A DNA stretch of 64,000 bases. It comes from Leifsonia shinshuensis (lineage in GTDB: Bacteria; Actinomycetota; Actinomycetes; Actinomycetales; Microbacteriaceae). Below, one piece after another: positions 20,982 to 30,078 of this stretch. The notes below the pieces were generated by a model. That model saw only the letters and a program-made list of their open reading frames with translations, had not been told where the DNA came from and made no database searches. A program made the translations under genes and the position numbers. The stretch's first letter is position 1. Every line of letters starts with the position of its first letter. The stretch covers positions 1,054,001 to 1,118,000 of the forward strand of contig NZ_JAVDVK010000001.1 of NCBI RefSeq assembly GCF_031456835.1, read 5' to 3'.

Positions 20982-22223
20982 TCAGACCTCCACTGGTGCG
21001 CCCTGCTCGTCGATCCCGACGGCCTCGAGCATCGCCGCGAGCACCTCGTCCTCGTCCTGGAGCGGCTGCAGCGGGTCGCCCGAGACGAAGATGCGCACCT
21101 GCAGCAGCGCCTGGTGGGCGAGCATCGCCAGCCCCGACACCACGCGGCCGCCGACGGACTCCCACTGGCGCGCGAGCGGCGTGGGCCACGGCTCGTACGC
21201 GACGTCGAAGAGCATCGAACGGCGGCGGGTGGAGTCCGTGTACACGGCCTCCGTCGCCGTTCCTCCCGGGAGGGTGCTGATGACCAGATCCGGGACGTCG
21301 AGCGAGCGGTCGGCCTGCGAGAACGGGCGGATGCGCACGCGCAGACCCAGGTCGGAGGCCAGCGGCTCGATCCACGCGCTGCGCGCGAGATCGCGGACGT
21401 GCACGTCCACGCGCTCGGCGCCGAGGTCGGCGGCGGCCACGAGGGCCGAGGCGGCGGTCGCTCCCCCACCCAGGATGTGGACGTAGCGGGCCTGCTCGAG
21501 CCCGGCGGCCTGCAGGGCGCGGACGATGCCGGGCACGTCCGTGTTGAATCCACGGAGCTCGTCGCCGTCGAGCAGCACGGTGTTCGCGCCGCCGGTCTGG
21601 TCGCTGATCCGGTCCGTCTCGCTCAGCAGCGGGAGCACGGCCTTCTTGAGCGGCATGGTGAGCGACAGGCCGCGCCACTCGGGTCCGAGGCCGCCGATGA
21701 AACCGGGCAGCGCCTCCTCGGTCACGTCGACGGCCTCGTACGCCCAGTCGAGCCCGAGGGCGTCGTACGCGGCACGGTGCAGCTCGGGCGACCGGGAGTG
21801 GCCGATGGGCGAGCCGAGGACGGCCAGCCGACGGCTGGGCGCCTTCTTCGCCGCCGGTTTGGCGGGCGACGCCTTCTTGGCGGCCGGCTTCGCGGCGGAC
21901 TTGGCCGGCTTCTTCTCCGCCTGCAACGGCGCGGGCTCGAGCGGATCCCCGGCCTCGGCGGAATCGTCGGGCGTGGCCGAATCGTCGGGCGCGGCGGCTT
22001 CGACCGCTGCCGGCTCCTCGTCCGCCGGCTCCTCGTCGTCCTCCGGCTCCTCGCGCTCCGCCGCCTCCTCGGCCTCGGCGACCGCGGCCTCCTCGGCTTC
22101 GAGCTCGCGCTCCCGCTCCACCAGCTCAGCGATCGACGCCTCCGCCGACGCCTCGGAGACGCCGTCCTCCACGGCCGCGTCGGTCGTCTCGTCGTCGCCC
22201 TGACGCGCGCTGGATTCACTCAT
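20982..22223 (-). CDS. aroE: Shikimate dehydrogenase with a long acidic then Lys/Ala-rich N-terminal extension
   Basis: Residues about 133-413 are a shikimate dehydrogenase: LGSPIGHSRSPELH at 136-149 binds shikimate, the catalytic Lys193 is in LTMPLKKAV, Asp229 is in FNTDVPG, and GGGATAASA is the nucleotide loop. Residues 1-132 do not belong to the enzyme. About 20-100 is very acidic (strings of Glu, Asp, Ala), and 103-132 is a histone-tail-like Lys/Ala/Pro stretch with three KxAxKxA blocks. The protein is 413 residues against about 270-290 usual. It overlaps mltG by 8 bp. The nucleotide-binding fold may be of the actinobacterial AroE-like type; substrate use is inferred from the operon with aroC, aroK, aroB and aroQ. 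Confidence 0.9.
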   Translation of the reverse strand: MSESSARQGDDETTDAAVEDGVSEASAEASIAELVERERELEAEEAAVAEAEEAAEREEPEDDEEPADEEPAAVEAAAPDDSATPDDSAEAGDPLEPAPLQAEKKPAKSAAKPAAKKASPAKPAAKKAPSRRLAVLGSPIGHSRSPELHRAAYDALGLDWAYEAVDVTEEALPGFIGGLGPEWRGLSLTMPLKKAVLPLLSETDRISDQTGGANTVLLDGDELRGFNTDVPGIVRALQAAGLEQARYVHILGGGATAASALVAAADLGAERVDVHVRDLARSAWIEPLASDLGLRVRIRPFSQADRSLDVPDLVISTLPGGTATEAVYTDSTRRRSMLFDVAYEPWPTPLARQWESVGGRVVSGLAMLAHQALLQVRIFVSGDPLQPLQDEDEVLAAMLEAVGIDEQGAPVEV

Positions 22224-23769
22224 AGCCGGGGTTGTCCTTCATCCACTGCTGCCATTTCTCCACCGCGGCGTCGTGCTCCGCCTGCGTGGTGGAGAAGATC
22301 GTCTCGCCGGTCTGGAGGTTCCAGGTGACGAAGTACATCCACGTGCCGTCGGCGGGATGCTGCACCGCGTTGATCGCCAGGTCGCCCGGGTTCGAGATCG
22401 GTCCGACCGGCAGCCCGGGGTGCACATAGGTGTTGTACGGGTTGTTCGCGTCGGCGCGCTCGGCGTCCGTCGTCTCGACCCGGTCGGTGTGCCCGGTGCC
22501 GTAGGCGACCGTCGCGTCGGACTGGAGGTCCCAGCCCTGCGCCAGGCGGTTGAGGAAGACGCGGGCCACCTTCGGGTAGTCGTCCTTGAGGCCGGCCTCG
22601 CGCTGCACGACCGACGCCAGGACGACCGTGTTCCACCGGTTCTCCGGGGCGACACCGGCGTCGTCGAGCGCCTGGAACATCCGGTCGACCATCGTCTTGA
22701 TCGCGTCCTGCGCCGTCGTCCCCGGGGCGAACGTGTAGGTGGCCGGGAACAGGAAGCCCTCCAGGGACTTCGCCTGCGCGGGCAGACCGTACGCGGCCGG
22801 GTTGGCGGCCGCCGCCTGCAGGTCGGCGAGCGGGATCTTCGTCGCGTCGGACACCGTCTGCAGGATGTCCTTCTCCGGCGTCCCCTCCGGGATCACGGCG
22901 GTGTTCTCCACGCGCGACGACGGATCCTGCAGCGAGGCGAGCGCGGCGGCCGCGCTCATCTTCTTCGCGAGCTTGAACACGCCGGGCTGGAACTGCGCCT
23001 CCGGCTTCTGCCGGAGCAGCAGCGAGTAGAAGGCGTCGTACGTCTTCACCACGCCCGCCTTGGCCAGGTTGTTCGCGATGGTCGAGCCGTCGTCGCCCGA
23101 CGTGATCGTGAACATCACCTCGCCGGTGCCGCTGCCGCTGTAGTCGTTCGCGGGAGGGAACAGAGCGTCGTGGACCTTGGCGATCTGGGGCTGGAAGATG
23201 GCGTATGCGCCACCCGCCATCCCGCCCAGGATGCCGAGCACGACGATGGTGACGATGAGGCGCTTGACCCAGCGGCGCTTCTTCGGGGGCTCGTCGTGCG
23301 ACAGGTAGTTCTGCTGTCGCCAGACGAGGGGATGCCCCTCGTCGACGGACTCGTCTTCGGTGTCCTCCAGCACTCCGAACACAGTACGCGCAGGATGATC
23401 GTGATGCGAGGACGGCTCCTCGGCCTCGTGCCGCACGGCCGCGCCGACGGGGGCGGGCTCCTCCACCTGCGCGATCGGGCCGGTGATCACCGCGTCGAAG
23501 TCCAGGCCCGCCAGGGCCGCGAGGTCGGAGGGCGACTCCTGGGTCGGCGTGGGCGACGAGATGGGTTCGCGCAGCCCGCCCTTCTCAGCCGCCTCCCGGG
23601 CGGCACGCGCCTCGCGACGGGTCATCGGCGGACGGTCCGCGGCCGGCTGGCCCTGCTGCGGCGCCGGCTCATGCTGGTCGCCCGCCGGCCGCTGCTCCTG
23701 CGGCACCGGCGGACGGTTCACCGCCGGGAACACGGGCGGCTCGGGCCGCTGCTCGGGGTTCTGAGACAC
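22216..23769 (-). CDS. mltG: Endolytic murein transglycosylase MltG (YceG)
   Basis: Cuts nascent peptidoglycan glycan strands next to the membrane. From the chosen GTG at 23769 the protein is 517 residues: a Pro/Gln-rich, probably disordered cytoplasmic part to about 165, one transmembrane helix at about 169-192 preceded by KKRRWVKR, then a LysM-like and a catalytic YceG domain. The catalytic Glu is in ASVVQREAGLKDDYPKVARVFLNRL, and DPSSRVENTAVIPEGTPEKDI and GFLFPATYTF are family motifs. The start is uncertain; the frame is open to 23832, but that would overlap ruvX. Order mltG-ruvX-alaS is standard in actinobacteria. Confidence 0.93.
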   Translation of the reverse strand: MSQNPEQRPEPPVFPAVNRPPVPQEQRPAGDQHEPAPQQGQPAADRPPMTRREARAAREAAEKGGLREPISSPTPTQESPSDLAALAGLDFDAVITGPIAQVEEPAPVGAAVRHEAEEPSSHHDHPARTVFGVLEDTEDESVDEGHPLVWRQQNYLSHDEPPKKRRWVKRLIVTIVVLGILGGMAGGAYAIFQPQIAKVHDALFPPANDYSGSGTGEVMFTITSGDDGSTIANNLAKAGVVKTYDAFYSLLLRQKPEAQFQPGVFKLAKKMSAAAALASLQDPSSRVENTAVIPEGTPEKDILQTVSDATKIPLADLQAAAANPAAYGLPAQAKSLEGFLFPATYTFAPGTTAQDAIKTMVDRMFQALDDAGVAPENRWNTVVLASVVQREAGLKDDYPKVARVFLNRLAQGWDLQSDATVAYGTGHTDRVETTDAERADANNPYNTYVHPGLPVGPISNPGDLAINAVQHPADGTWMYFVTWNLQTGETIFSTTQAEHDAAVEKWQQWMKDNPGYE

Positions 23770-23770
23770 G

Positions 23771-24238
23771 CTACTGTCCAATGCTCGTTTCGACGGGGTC
23801 ACCCGGCGGACGGCCTGTGGCCCGTTCCGCATCGAGGGCGTGCTGCAAAATTATCGTGGCGGCCACCTGATCGACGACCGGACGCGCCTTCTTCGCGTTC
23901 CTGCCCGACGCCCGGAGCGCCGAGGCCGCCGACACGGTGGTGAGGCGCTCGTCGATCAGGCGGACCGGGACGCCGGCCTCGGCGGCCAGCGCCTCGGCGA
24001 AACCGATCGCGTCCGCCGTGGAGGCGGTTTGCGCGCCCGAGAGCGCCAACGGCAGTCCGACGATAACCTCGAACGCTCCGAGTTCCCTCACGATCTCCGT
24101 GATGCGGCGACGATCCGCAGCATCCTCGGAGCGCGCGACCGTCTCGACCGGTGTGGCCAGCATCCCGTGCAGGTCGGACCGGCTCACGCCGATCCGCACC
24201 TTGCCCACATCGATGCCCAGCCGCACCCCGCTGCGCAC
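23771..24238 (-). CDS. ruvX: Putative Holliday-junction resolvase / pre-16S rRNA nuclease YqgF (RuvX)
   Basis: A 155-residue RNase-H-like nuclease; in E. coli YqgF processes the 5' end of 16S rRNA. The fold begins VRLGIDVGKVRIGVSRSD with the first acidic residue, continues VIVGLPLALSG, and has the second acidic site in RLIDERLTTVSA and the last in RPVVDQVAATIILQ. The GTG start is 5 bp after the alaS stop, and the end is 1 bp before the mltG start. Confidence 0.93.
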   Translation of the reverse strand: MRSGVRLGIDVGKVRIGVSRSDLHGMLATPVETVARSEDAADRRRITEIVRELGAFEVIVGLPLALSGAQTASTADAIGFAEALAAEAGVPVRLIDERLTTVSAASALRASGRNAKKARPVVDQVAATIILQHALDAERATGRPPGDPVETSIGQ

Positions 24239-24242
24239 GGGA

Positions 24243-26900
24243 CTATCCGATCGCCGACACGACCGCAGTCAGCGCCGCCGGGATCGCTTCGGCATCCGTG
24301 CCGCCGCCCTGTGCGAGGTCGGCCTTGCCGCCGCCTCCACCGCCGAGCACGCCGGCCGCGGTCTTCGCGAGGGCACCCGCGTTGACGCCCGCGTCGCGCG
24401 CCGCCTGGTTCGTCGCCACGATGACGACGGGCTTGCCGCCGGCGCGCGCCGCGAGGGCGACCGCCGCCGGGTCGGAGCCGAGCCGTTCGCGGACCGTGGT
24501 CGCGAGCAGCCGCAGGTCGTCGGGGGTGTTGAGCGTCCCGGCGTCCTCGGCCACGACCGTCACGGCACCGCGACGCGACGCGGACTCGAGCAGCCCGGGC
24601 ACCTTGTCGAGCACCGCGCGCGCTTCGAACGCCTGGATGCGCTTCTCGGCCGCCTTGAGGTTCGCCATGAGGTCGGCGATCTTCTCGGGCAGCTGCTCGC
24701 GCGGCGTCTTCAGCGAGCTGGAGAGCTGCGACACGATGGTGCGCTCGACCGCCAGGTCTTTGAAGGCCTCGAGGCCGACCAGGGATTCGACGCGCCGGTT
24801 GGTCGAACCGACCGACGACTCGCTCACCAGGTTGATCATGCCGATCTCCGAGCTCGTCGCCACGTGCGTGCCGGCGCACAGCTCGCGCGACCACGGGCCG
24901 CCGATGTCGACCACGCGGACCACGTCGCCGTACTTCTCGCCGAACAGCGCCATCGCACCGAGCGCCTTCGCCTCGGCGAGCGGCAGCTCGCGCGTGGTGA
25001 CCTCGAGGTTCTGGCGGATCGCGTTGTTCGAGATCTCCTCGATCTCGCTGCGGGTCTCCGCCGAGAGCGCCTGGTTCCACGAGAAGTCGAGCCGCAGGTA
25101 GCCGGCCTTGTTGTAGGAGCCGGACTGGTGCGCGTTGGGGCCGAGCACCTGGCGAAGTGCCGCGTGGATGATGTGCGTGCCGGAGTGCGCCTGTCGCGCC
25201 CCGCGGCGGTAGTCCGCATCCACGAGGCTGGTCGCGGGCGCGCCGACGCCCACCTCGCCGCTGCGCACGAGCACCTTGTGGCTGATCAGGCCCTTGACCG
25301 GCTTCTGCACGTCGAGCACGTCGAGCTCGTAGCCCGGGCCGACGATGCTGCCCGCGTCCGCATCCTGACCGCCGGACTCCGCGTACAGAGCGGTGGCGCC
25401 GAGGATGATCTCGGCGACCTGACCCTCGCGGGCGCGGTCGACCGAACGGCCGTCGACGATCAGGCCGAGCACGCTCGACTCGGTCTCGAGCTCGGTGTAG
25501 CCGGTGAACACAGTCTCGCCCAGCGAGCGGAAGGCGCTGTAGACCGAGAGGTCGGCCAGTGCCGTCTTCTTCGCCTTGGCGTCCGCCTTCGCGCGGGCGC
25601 GCTGGTCGGCCATCAGGGTGTCGAATGCGGTGCGGTCGACGCTGAGGCCGGCCTCCTCCGCCATCTCGAGCGTGAGGTCGATCGGGAAGCCGTAGGTGTC
25701 GTGGAGCAGGAAGGCGGTGTCGCCCGCGAGCTGCTTGCGCCCCTCCTTCTGCGTGGTGGCGACCGCCGTGTCCAGGATGGTCGTGCCCGCAGCGAGCGTG
25801 CGCAGGAACGTCTCCTCCTCGGCGTACGCCAGCTGGGAGATGCGGTCGAACTCGGTCTCGACCTCCGGGTACGCCGCCTTCATGGCGTCGCGCGACGCCG
25901 GGAAGAGCTCCGGGAAGGTCGCGGTCTCAACGCCCAGCAGGCGCATCGCGCGCACCGTGCGGCGCAGCAGGCGCCGCAGCACGTAGCCGCGGCCCTCGTT
26001 CGACGGGGTCACGCCGTCGGCCATCAGCATGAGCGCGCTGCGGACGTGGTCGGCGACGACACGCAGCCGCACGTCGTCCTCGTGCGCCTCGTTGCCGTAC
26101 GGCTTCTTCGCGAGCTCGGCCGCGCGGTCGAGGACCGGACGCACCTGGTCGATCTCGTACATGTTGTCGACGCCCTGCTTGATGAACGCGACGCGCTCGA
26201 GCCCCAGGCCGGTGTCGATGTTCTTCTTCGGCAGGTCGCCGAGGATCTCGAAGTCCTTCTTGCCGTCGCCCTCACCACGCAGGTACTGCATGAAGACGAG
26301 GTTCCAGATCTCGACGTAGCGGTCGTCGTCGGTCGCCGGTCCCCCGTCGGCGCCGTAGGCCGGGCCGCGGTCGAAGAAGATCTCGGAGCACGGGCCCGCG
26401 GGACCGGGCTGTCCGGTCGACCAGTAGTTCGTGTCCTTGCCGAGGTCCTGGATGCGCTCCGGCGGGAGGGTCGAGACGCGGGTCCAGATCTCGCGCGCCT
26501 CGTCGTCCTCCTCGTACACCGTGACCCAGAGGTCCTTCGGGTCGAAGCCGAGGCCGCCCTCGTCCTCGGAGGTGGTGAGCAGCTCCCACGCGAACGTGAT
26601 GGCCTGCTCCTTGAAGTAGTCGCCGAACGAGAAGTTGCCGGCCATCTGGAAGAACGTGCCGTGACGCGGCGTCTTGCCGACCTCGTCGATGTCGAGCGTG
26701 CGGATGCACTTCTGCACGCTGGTGGCGCGCGGGAACGGCGCCGGCACGACACCGGTCAGGTAGGGCACGAAGGGCACCATCCCGGCCACCGTGAACAGCA
26801 GCGACGGGTCGTCGCTGACCAGGGAGGCGGAGGGGACGACGGTGTGGCCGCGCTGCGCGAAGAAGTCGAGCCAGCGGCGGTGGATTTCAGCGGTCTGCAT
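24243..26900 (-). CDS. alaS: Alanyl-tRNA synthetase
   Basis: Charges tRNA-Ala and edits mischarged Ser and Gly. The 885 residues have, in order, the class II catalytic core (LDFFAQRGHTVVPSASL near 11 to about 370), a tRNA-binding middle, the editing site with HSGTHIIHAALRQVLG and CAGTHVATSSEIG, a coiled coil, and a C-terminal DHHA1 domain with a Gly run before KADLAQGGG. It lies in the usual alaS-ruvX-mltG order. Complete and ordinary. Confidence 0.98.
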   Translation of the reverse strand: MQTAEIHRRWLDFFAQRGHTVVPSASLVSDDPSLLFTVAGMVPFVPYLTGVVPAPFPRATSVQKCIRTLDIDEVGKTPRHGTFFQMAGNFSFGDYFKEQAITFAWELLTTSEDEGGLGFDPKDLWVTVYEEDDEAREIWTRVSTLPPERIQDLGKDTNYWSTGQPGPAGPCSEIFFDRGPAYGADGGPATDDDRYVEIWNLVFMQYLRGEGDGKKDFEILGDLPKKNIDTGLGLERVAFIKQGVDNMYEIDQVRPVLDRAAELAKKPYGNEAHEDDVRLRVVADHVRSALMLMADGVTPSNEGRGYVLRRLLRRTVRAMRLLGVETATFPELFPASRDAMKAAYPEVETEFDRISQLAYAEEETFLRTLAAGTTILDTAVATTQKEGRKQLAGDTAFLLHDTYGFPIDLTLEMAEEAGLSVDRTAFDTLMADQRARAKADAKAKKTALADLSVYSAFRSLGETVFTGYTELETESSVLGLIVDGRSVDRAREGQVAEIILGATALYAESGGQDADAGSIVGPGYELDVLDVQKPVKGLISHKVLVRSGEVGVGAPATSLVDADYRRGARQAHSGTHIIHAALRQVLGPNAHQSGSYNKAGYLRLDFSWNQALSAETRSEIEEISNNAIRQNLEVTTRELPLAEAKALGAMALFGEKYGDVVRVVDIGGPWSRELCAGTHVATSSEIGMINLVSESSVGSTNRRVESLVGLEAFKDLAVERTIVSQLSSSLKTPREQLPEKIADLMANLKAAEKRIQAFEARAVLDKVPGLLESASRRGAVTVVAEDAGTLNTPDDLRLLATTVRERLGSDPAAVALAARAGGKPVVIVATNQAARDAGVNAGALAKTAAGVLGGGGGGKADLAQGGGTDAEAIPAALTAVVSAIG

Positions 26901-26941
26901 GGGTTCCGGTCGATCGAGGTCTGCGAGGTGGGAGAAGGGCG

Positions 26942-27133
26942 TCAGTCGCCCTGGATGGCCGAGCGGATCTCGGCCTCGCGCTGGCGGTAGCCGTCGGAGA
27001 CGGCCTCGCCGAAGTCACGCGCCTTCTGGTCGATGTTGCTGAAGAATTCGCGACCCTTGGCGGTCTCGTTGACCTTGTGGGCGACGGCGAAGCCGATGGC
27101 GACCCCGACGAGCAGCCACAGGAAACTCTTCAT
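26942..27133 (-). CDS. Small membrane-anchored protein, unknown
   Basis: A 63-residue protein starting MKSFLWLLVGVAIGFAVAHKVN, with one N-terminal transmembrane helix (about 4-20) and a charged C-terminal helix. The start ATG has GGGAGGAT seven bases upstream, so an alternative longer frame is rejected. It stands between the DUF948 gene and alaS, as do similar small proteins in related actinobacteria. No function can be assigned. Confidence 0.75.
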   Translation of the reverse strand: MKSFLWLLVGVAIGFAVAHKVNETAKGREFFSNIDQKARDFGEAVSDGYRQREAEIRSAIQGD

Positions 27134-27192
27134 GCTTGATCCTCCCTCTCTGGATGCCGCCGCGGGCGAGCCCCGGCGCACGGTACCCAAGT

Positions 27193-27624
27193 CTAGTGGG
27201 AGTCGGTGCGACGTCTCCGGGAGCGGGACGAACCGGTGGACGACCCGCCGCCTGTGGAGGACGTGCGCGAGGCGAAGCCCCCGGCCGCCATGAACGCGGC
27301 GCGCGCCGCGGCGCTGAATCCGGCCAGTTTGATGAGCGGACCGCCGACCGTCGCGGCGAACAGCGCGACGAGCGCCGACACGTTTCCGGTGACATCCGCG
27401 ACGTTCTTGGTGATCACATCCACCCGCGCCAGCTGCTTATTGGTCTCTTGAAGGGTGGTCGCCGTCTCGTCGAGGATCGGCGTGATGCCGTCGCTCGCCT
27501 CCTTGATGGCGTCCCGCGTCGAGTCCAGCACGCGGCCGAGCTTGATCAGCGGGATGGCGATGAAACCGACCAGGACCGCGAACACGACGGCCGCGATCAG
27601 GCCTGCGATGTCTCCACCGGACAC
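27193..27624 (-). CDS. DUF948 family membrane protein
   Basis: A 143-residue protein with an N-terminal transmembrane helix (about 5-27) and a long amphipathic helix with the repeated TTLQETNKQLARVDVITKNVADVTGNVSALVALF pattern typical of DUF948. This region often forms coiled coils. The tail is Ser/Gly/Arg-rich. The GTG at 27624 is preferred over the ATG at 27639 because GGAAGGAG lies six bases before it. Role unknown; the family is found next to alaS in many actinobacteria. Confidence 0.82.
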   Translation of the reverse strand: MSGGDIAGLIAAVVFAVLVGFIAIPLIKLGRVLDSTRDAIKEASDGITPILDETATTLQETNKQLARVDVITKNVADVTGNVSALVALFAATVGGPLIKLAGFSAAARAAFMAAGGFASRTSSTGGGSSTGSSRSRRRRTDSH

Positions 27625-27692
27625 GGTGACTCCTTCCATTCCGCCACGGGCATACCGCTCAAGCGTAGCCGGAAGAGGCGCCGCCGGGAACG

Positions 27693-27731
27693 CGGAACGG
27701 GGCCGCGGCGTGATGCCGCGACCCCGTTCCG
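27693..27731 (-). terminator. Strong hairpin terminator downstream of rpsD
   Basis: Inverted repeat: CGGAACGGGG pairs with CCCCGTTCCG (10 bp), then after one C/A mismatch CGCGGC pairs with GCCGCG (6 bp) around a five-base loop. It starts 35 bp after the rpsD stop. The stretch after it is not T-rich, as is common in GC-rich genomes, so termination strength is inferred. Confidence 0.75.
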
Positions 27732-27765
27732 GGAGCGTTGACGCTGAGCGCCTGTGCTGCGAGTG

Positions 27766-28389
27766 TCAGCGAGCCGCGTAGTACTCGACGACCAGCTGGA
27801 CCTCACAGGTCACGGGGACCTCGGCGCGCTTCGGGCGACGCACCAGGCGGGCCTGGAGCTTGTCGATCTCGACGTCCAGGTAGCCCGGGGTCTTCGGCAG
27901 CACGTCCAGGTGACCGCCGGCGGCCGCGACCTGGAAGGGCTCGGTGCCCTCGGAGCGGGCCTTGACGTGGATGAGCTGGCCCGGCTTCACGCGGAAGGAC
28001 GGACGGTCGACGATCTTGCCGTCGACGAGGATGTGGCGGTGCACGACGAACTGGCGGGCCTGCGTGATGGTGCGGGCGAAGCCGGCGCGCAGCACGAGGG
28101 CGTCGAGACGCATCTCGAGGAGCTCGACCAGGTTCTCACCGGTCAGGCCCTGGGTGCGACGGGCCTCCTCGAAGGCGATGCGGAGCTGCTTCTCGCGGAT
28201 GCCGTACTGGGCGCGCAGGCGCTGCTTCTCGCGAAGACGCACCGCGTAGTCGGAGTCGGCCTTGCGCTTGGTGCGGCCGTGCTCACCCGGAGCGTAGGGG
28301 CGCTTCTCCATGTAGCGCGCCGCCTTCGGGGTGAGCGGGATGCCCAGGGCCCGCGACTCGCGGGTCTTGCTGCGGGAACGTGAAGACAC
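27766..28389 (-). CDS. rpsD: 30S ribosomal protein S4
   Basis: Binds the 5' domain of 16S rRNA and starts small-subunit assembly; in many bacteria it represses its own synthesis. The 207 residues have the N-terminal S4 domain without zinc-binding Cys pairs (so the zinc-free form), RPYAPGEHGR near 46-55, and the S4 RNA-binding domain RLDALVLRAGFARTITQARQFVVHRHILVDGK around 95-127. The GTG start is preceded by GAAAGGAAA. It stands alone here rather than in the alpha-operon, with its own long leader. Confidence 0.97.
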   Translation of the reverse strand: MSSRSRSKTRESRALGIPLTPKAARYMEKRPYAPGEHGRTKRKADSDYAVRLREKQRLRAQYGIREKQLRIAFEEARRTQGLTGENLVELLEMRLDALVLRAGFARTITQARQFVVHRHILVDGKIVDRPSFRVKPGQLIHVKARSEGTEPFQVAAAGGHLDVLPKTPGYLDVEIDKLQARLVRRPKRAEVPVTCEVQLVVEYYAAR

Positions 28390-28518
28390 GGTTTCCTTTC
28401 GGTTTTCTCTCTGAAGTGATGGATGCGGGCGCACACGCGCTGTTCATAGGCACAGTGCGCCGCAGAGAGAGGGATTGTCGCCAGGGAAGCCCGGCTACAG
28501 GGCCGTTCCCGTCGAGTC

Positions 28519-28546
28519 GTGTCCGCGGCAGCCGCACCTCGGACAC
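28519..28546 (-). promoter_or_regulatory. Hairpin in the long leader of rpsD, possible S4 autoregulation site
   Basis: The 190-bp gap between rarA and rpsD contains an inverted repeat GTGTCCG...CGGACAC with an inner GCGGC/GCCGC stem. A TAGACT box at 28563-28568 on the minus strand could start transcription, giving a leader of about 165 nt that includes this structure. A leader element for S4 control is an inference; no known S4 motif was recognised. Confidence 0.35.
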
Positions 28547-28579
28547 GCTTCTAGGCGCAGAAAGTCTAACAGATCGCGG

Positions 28580-29920
28580 TCAGCGCCCGCGCACGATGCG
28601 GCGGAGCTTGGCGAGGCGTGCGGAGACGTCGCGCTCGTTGCCGTGCTCGGTCGGCGTGTAGTAGGTCGTGCCCTGCAGCTCGTCGGGCAGGTACTGCTGC
28701 TCGAGCACGCCGAGGGCGTCGTCGTGCGGGTACTTGTAGCCCTTCCCATGGCCGAGGCGCTTGGCCCCCGGGTAGTGCGCGTCGCGCAGGTGTTTCGGCA
28801 CGCGGCCGATCTTCCCGGCGCGCACGTCGGCGATCGCGGCGTCGAGCGCCATGTAGGTCGCGTTCGACTTGGGCGCGGTCGCCAGGTGCACGACCGCCTG
28901 GGCCAGGGGGATGCGTCCTTCCGGCATCCCGATGTACTGCACGGCGTCCGCCGCGGCGATGGCGACGCCGAGCGCCTGGGGGTCGGCCATCCCGATGTCT
29001 TCGGAGGCCAGCACGATGATGCGCCGGGCGATGAACCGCGGGTCCTCCCCCGCCTCGATCATGCGGGCGAGGTAGTGGAGCGACGCATCCACGTCGGAGC
29101 CGCGGACCGACTTGATGAACGCGCTGATGACGTCGTAGTGCTCGTCGCCGTTGCGGTCGTAGCGCAGGAGCGCGCGGTCCACGGCCTGGGCGACCAGCTC
29201 GGCCGTGATGACCGGCTTCTTCTTGGAGGTGGCGGGGGTGGACGACGCCGCGGTCACGGATGCCGCTTCGAGCGCGGTCAGCGCACGCCGGGCATCGCCC
29301 GACGCCAGCCGGATCAGCGCCGCGCGCGCCTCCGGGTCGAGGGTGTACTGCCCGCCGAGCCCGCGCTCGTCGGCGACCGCGCGGTCGATCACCACGCCCA
29401 GGTCGTCGTCGCTCAGCGTCTCCAGCGTCAGGAGCAGGCTGCGCGAGAGCAGCGGCGAGATGACGGAGAACGACGGGTTCTCGGTGGTGGCCGCCACGAG
29501 GATGACCCAGCCGTTCTCAACGCCCGGGAGCAGCGCATCCTGCTGCGCCTTGGTGAAGCGGTGGATCTCGTCGAGGAACAGCACCGTCGAGACGCCGTAC
29601 AGATCGCGGGTCGAGAGGGCCTCGTCCATCACGAGCCGCACATCCTTCACCCCGGCCGTCACGGCGGAGAGCTCGACGAAGCGCCGCCCCGACGAGTGCG
29701 CGATGGCCTGCGCGAGCGTGGTCTTGCCGGTGCCTGGAGGGCCCCAGAGGATGACGGAGACCGATCCCGACTGCCCCTCCTTGTCGGAGGCCAGGGCGAC
29801 GAGCGGCGAGCCGGGCTTCAGCAGGTGGCGCTGGCCGGCGACCTCGTCGAGCGACTTGGGGCGCATCCGCACCGCGAGCGGAGTCGCTCCCGTCCGGAGC
29901 CCAGGTTGCACGTCGACCAC
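28580..29920 (-). CDS. rarA: Replication-associated recombination protein A (RarA/MgsA), AAA+ ATPase
   Basis: AAA+ clamp-loader-like ATPase that acts at stalled forks. From the GTG at 29920 it has 446 residues: the N-terminal [17 protein letters not shown], Walker A GPPGTGKT at 60-67, Walker [10 protein letters not shown], sensor 1 ATTENPSF, and the C-terminal tetramerisation region with [20 protein letters not shown]. The start is not sharp: no clear Shine-Dalgarno is seen and a second GTG lies nine bases downstream. It is divergent from the cyclophilin gene. Confidence 0.94.
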   Translation of the reverse strand: MVDVQPGLRTGATPLAVRMRPKSLDEVAGQRHLLKPGSPLVALASDKEGQSGSVSVILWGPPGTGKTTLAQAIAHSSGRRFVELSAVTAGVKDVRLVMDEALSTRDLYGVSTVLFLDEIHRFTKAQQDALLPGVENGWVILVAATTENPSFSVISPLLSRSLLLTLETLSDDDLGVVIDRAVADERGLGGQYTLDPEARAALIRLASGDARRALTALEAASVTAASSTPATSKKKPVITAELVAQAVDRALLRYDRNGDEHYDVISAFIKSVRGSDVDASLHYLARMIEAGEDPRFIARRIIVLASEDIGMADPQALGVAIAAADAVQYIGMPEGRIPLAQAVVHLATAPKSNATYMALDAAIADVRAGKIGRVPKHLRDAHYPGAKRLGHGKGYKYPHDDALGVLEQQYLPDELQGTTYYTPTEHGNERDVSARLAKLRRIVRGR

Positions 29921-29985
29921 CTGACAAGCGTAGTCGCGGCCACCGACACTCCGGCTGGGAGGGGCGGAATGCTGGGAACGGCGAG

Positions 29986-30015
29986 TTGGTCGTGCATAGC
30001 GGCGACGGATAGGGT
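29986..30015 (+). promoter_or_regulatory. Promoter for the cyclophilin gene
   Basis: A -35 TTGGTC and a -10 TAGGGT are 18 bp apart, followed by a plausible start near 30022 and a 57-base leader to the GTG at 30079. This is among the better two-box matches in the window. Confidence 0.45.
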
Positions 30016-30078
30016 TCTCCATGATCCAGCGGGCGACGCCTCGCGGACATCCCCCGTACGGACCGCCGGAGGACACAC

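Noticed and set aside
23937..26990. Plus-strand open frame of 1017 codons opposite alaS
   Set aside because: Antisense image of alaS and ruvX, with no motif.
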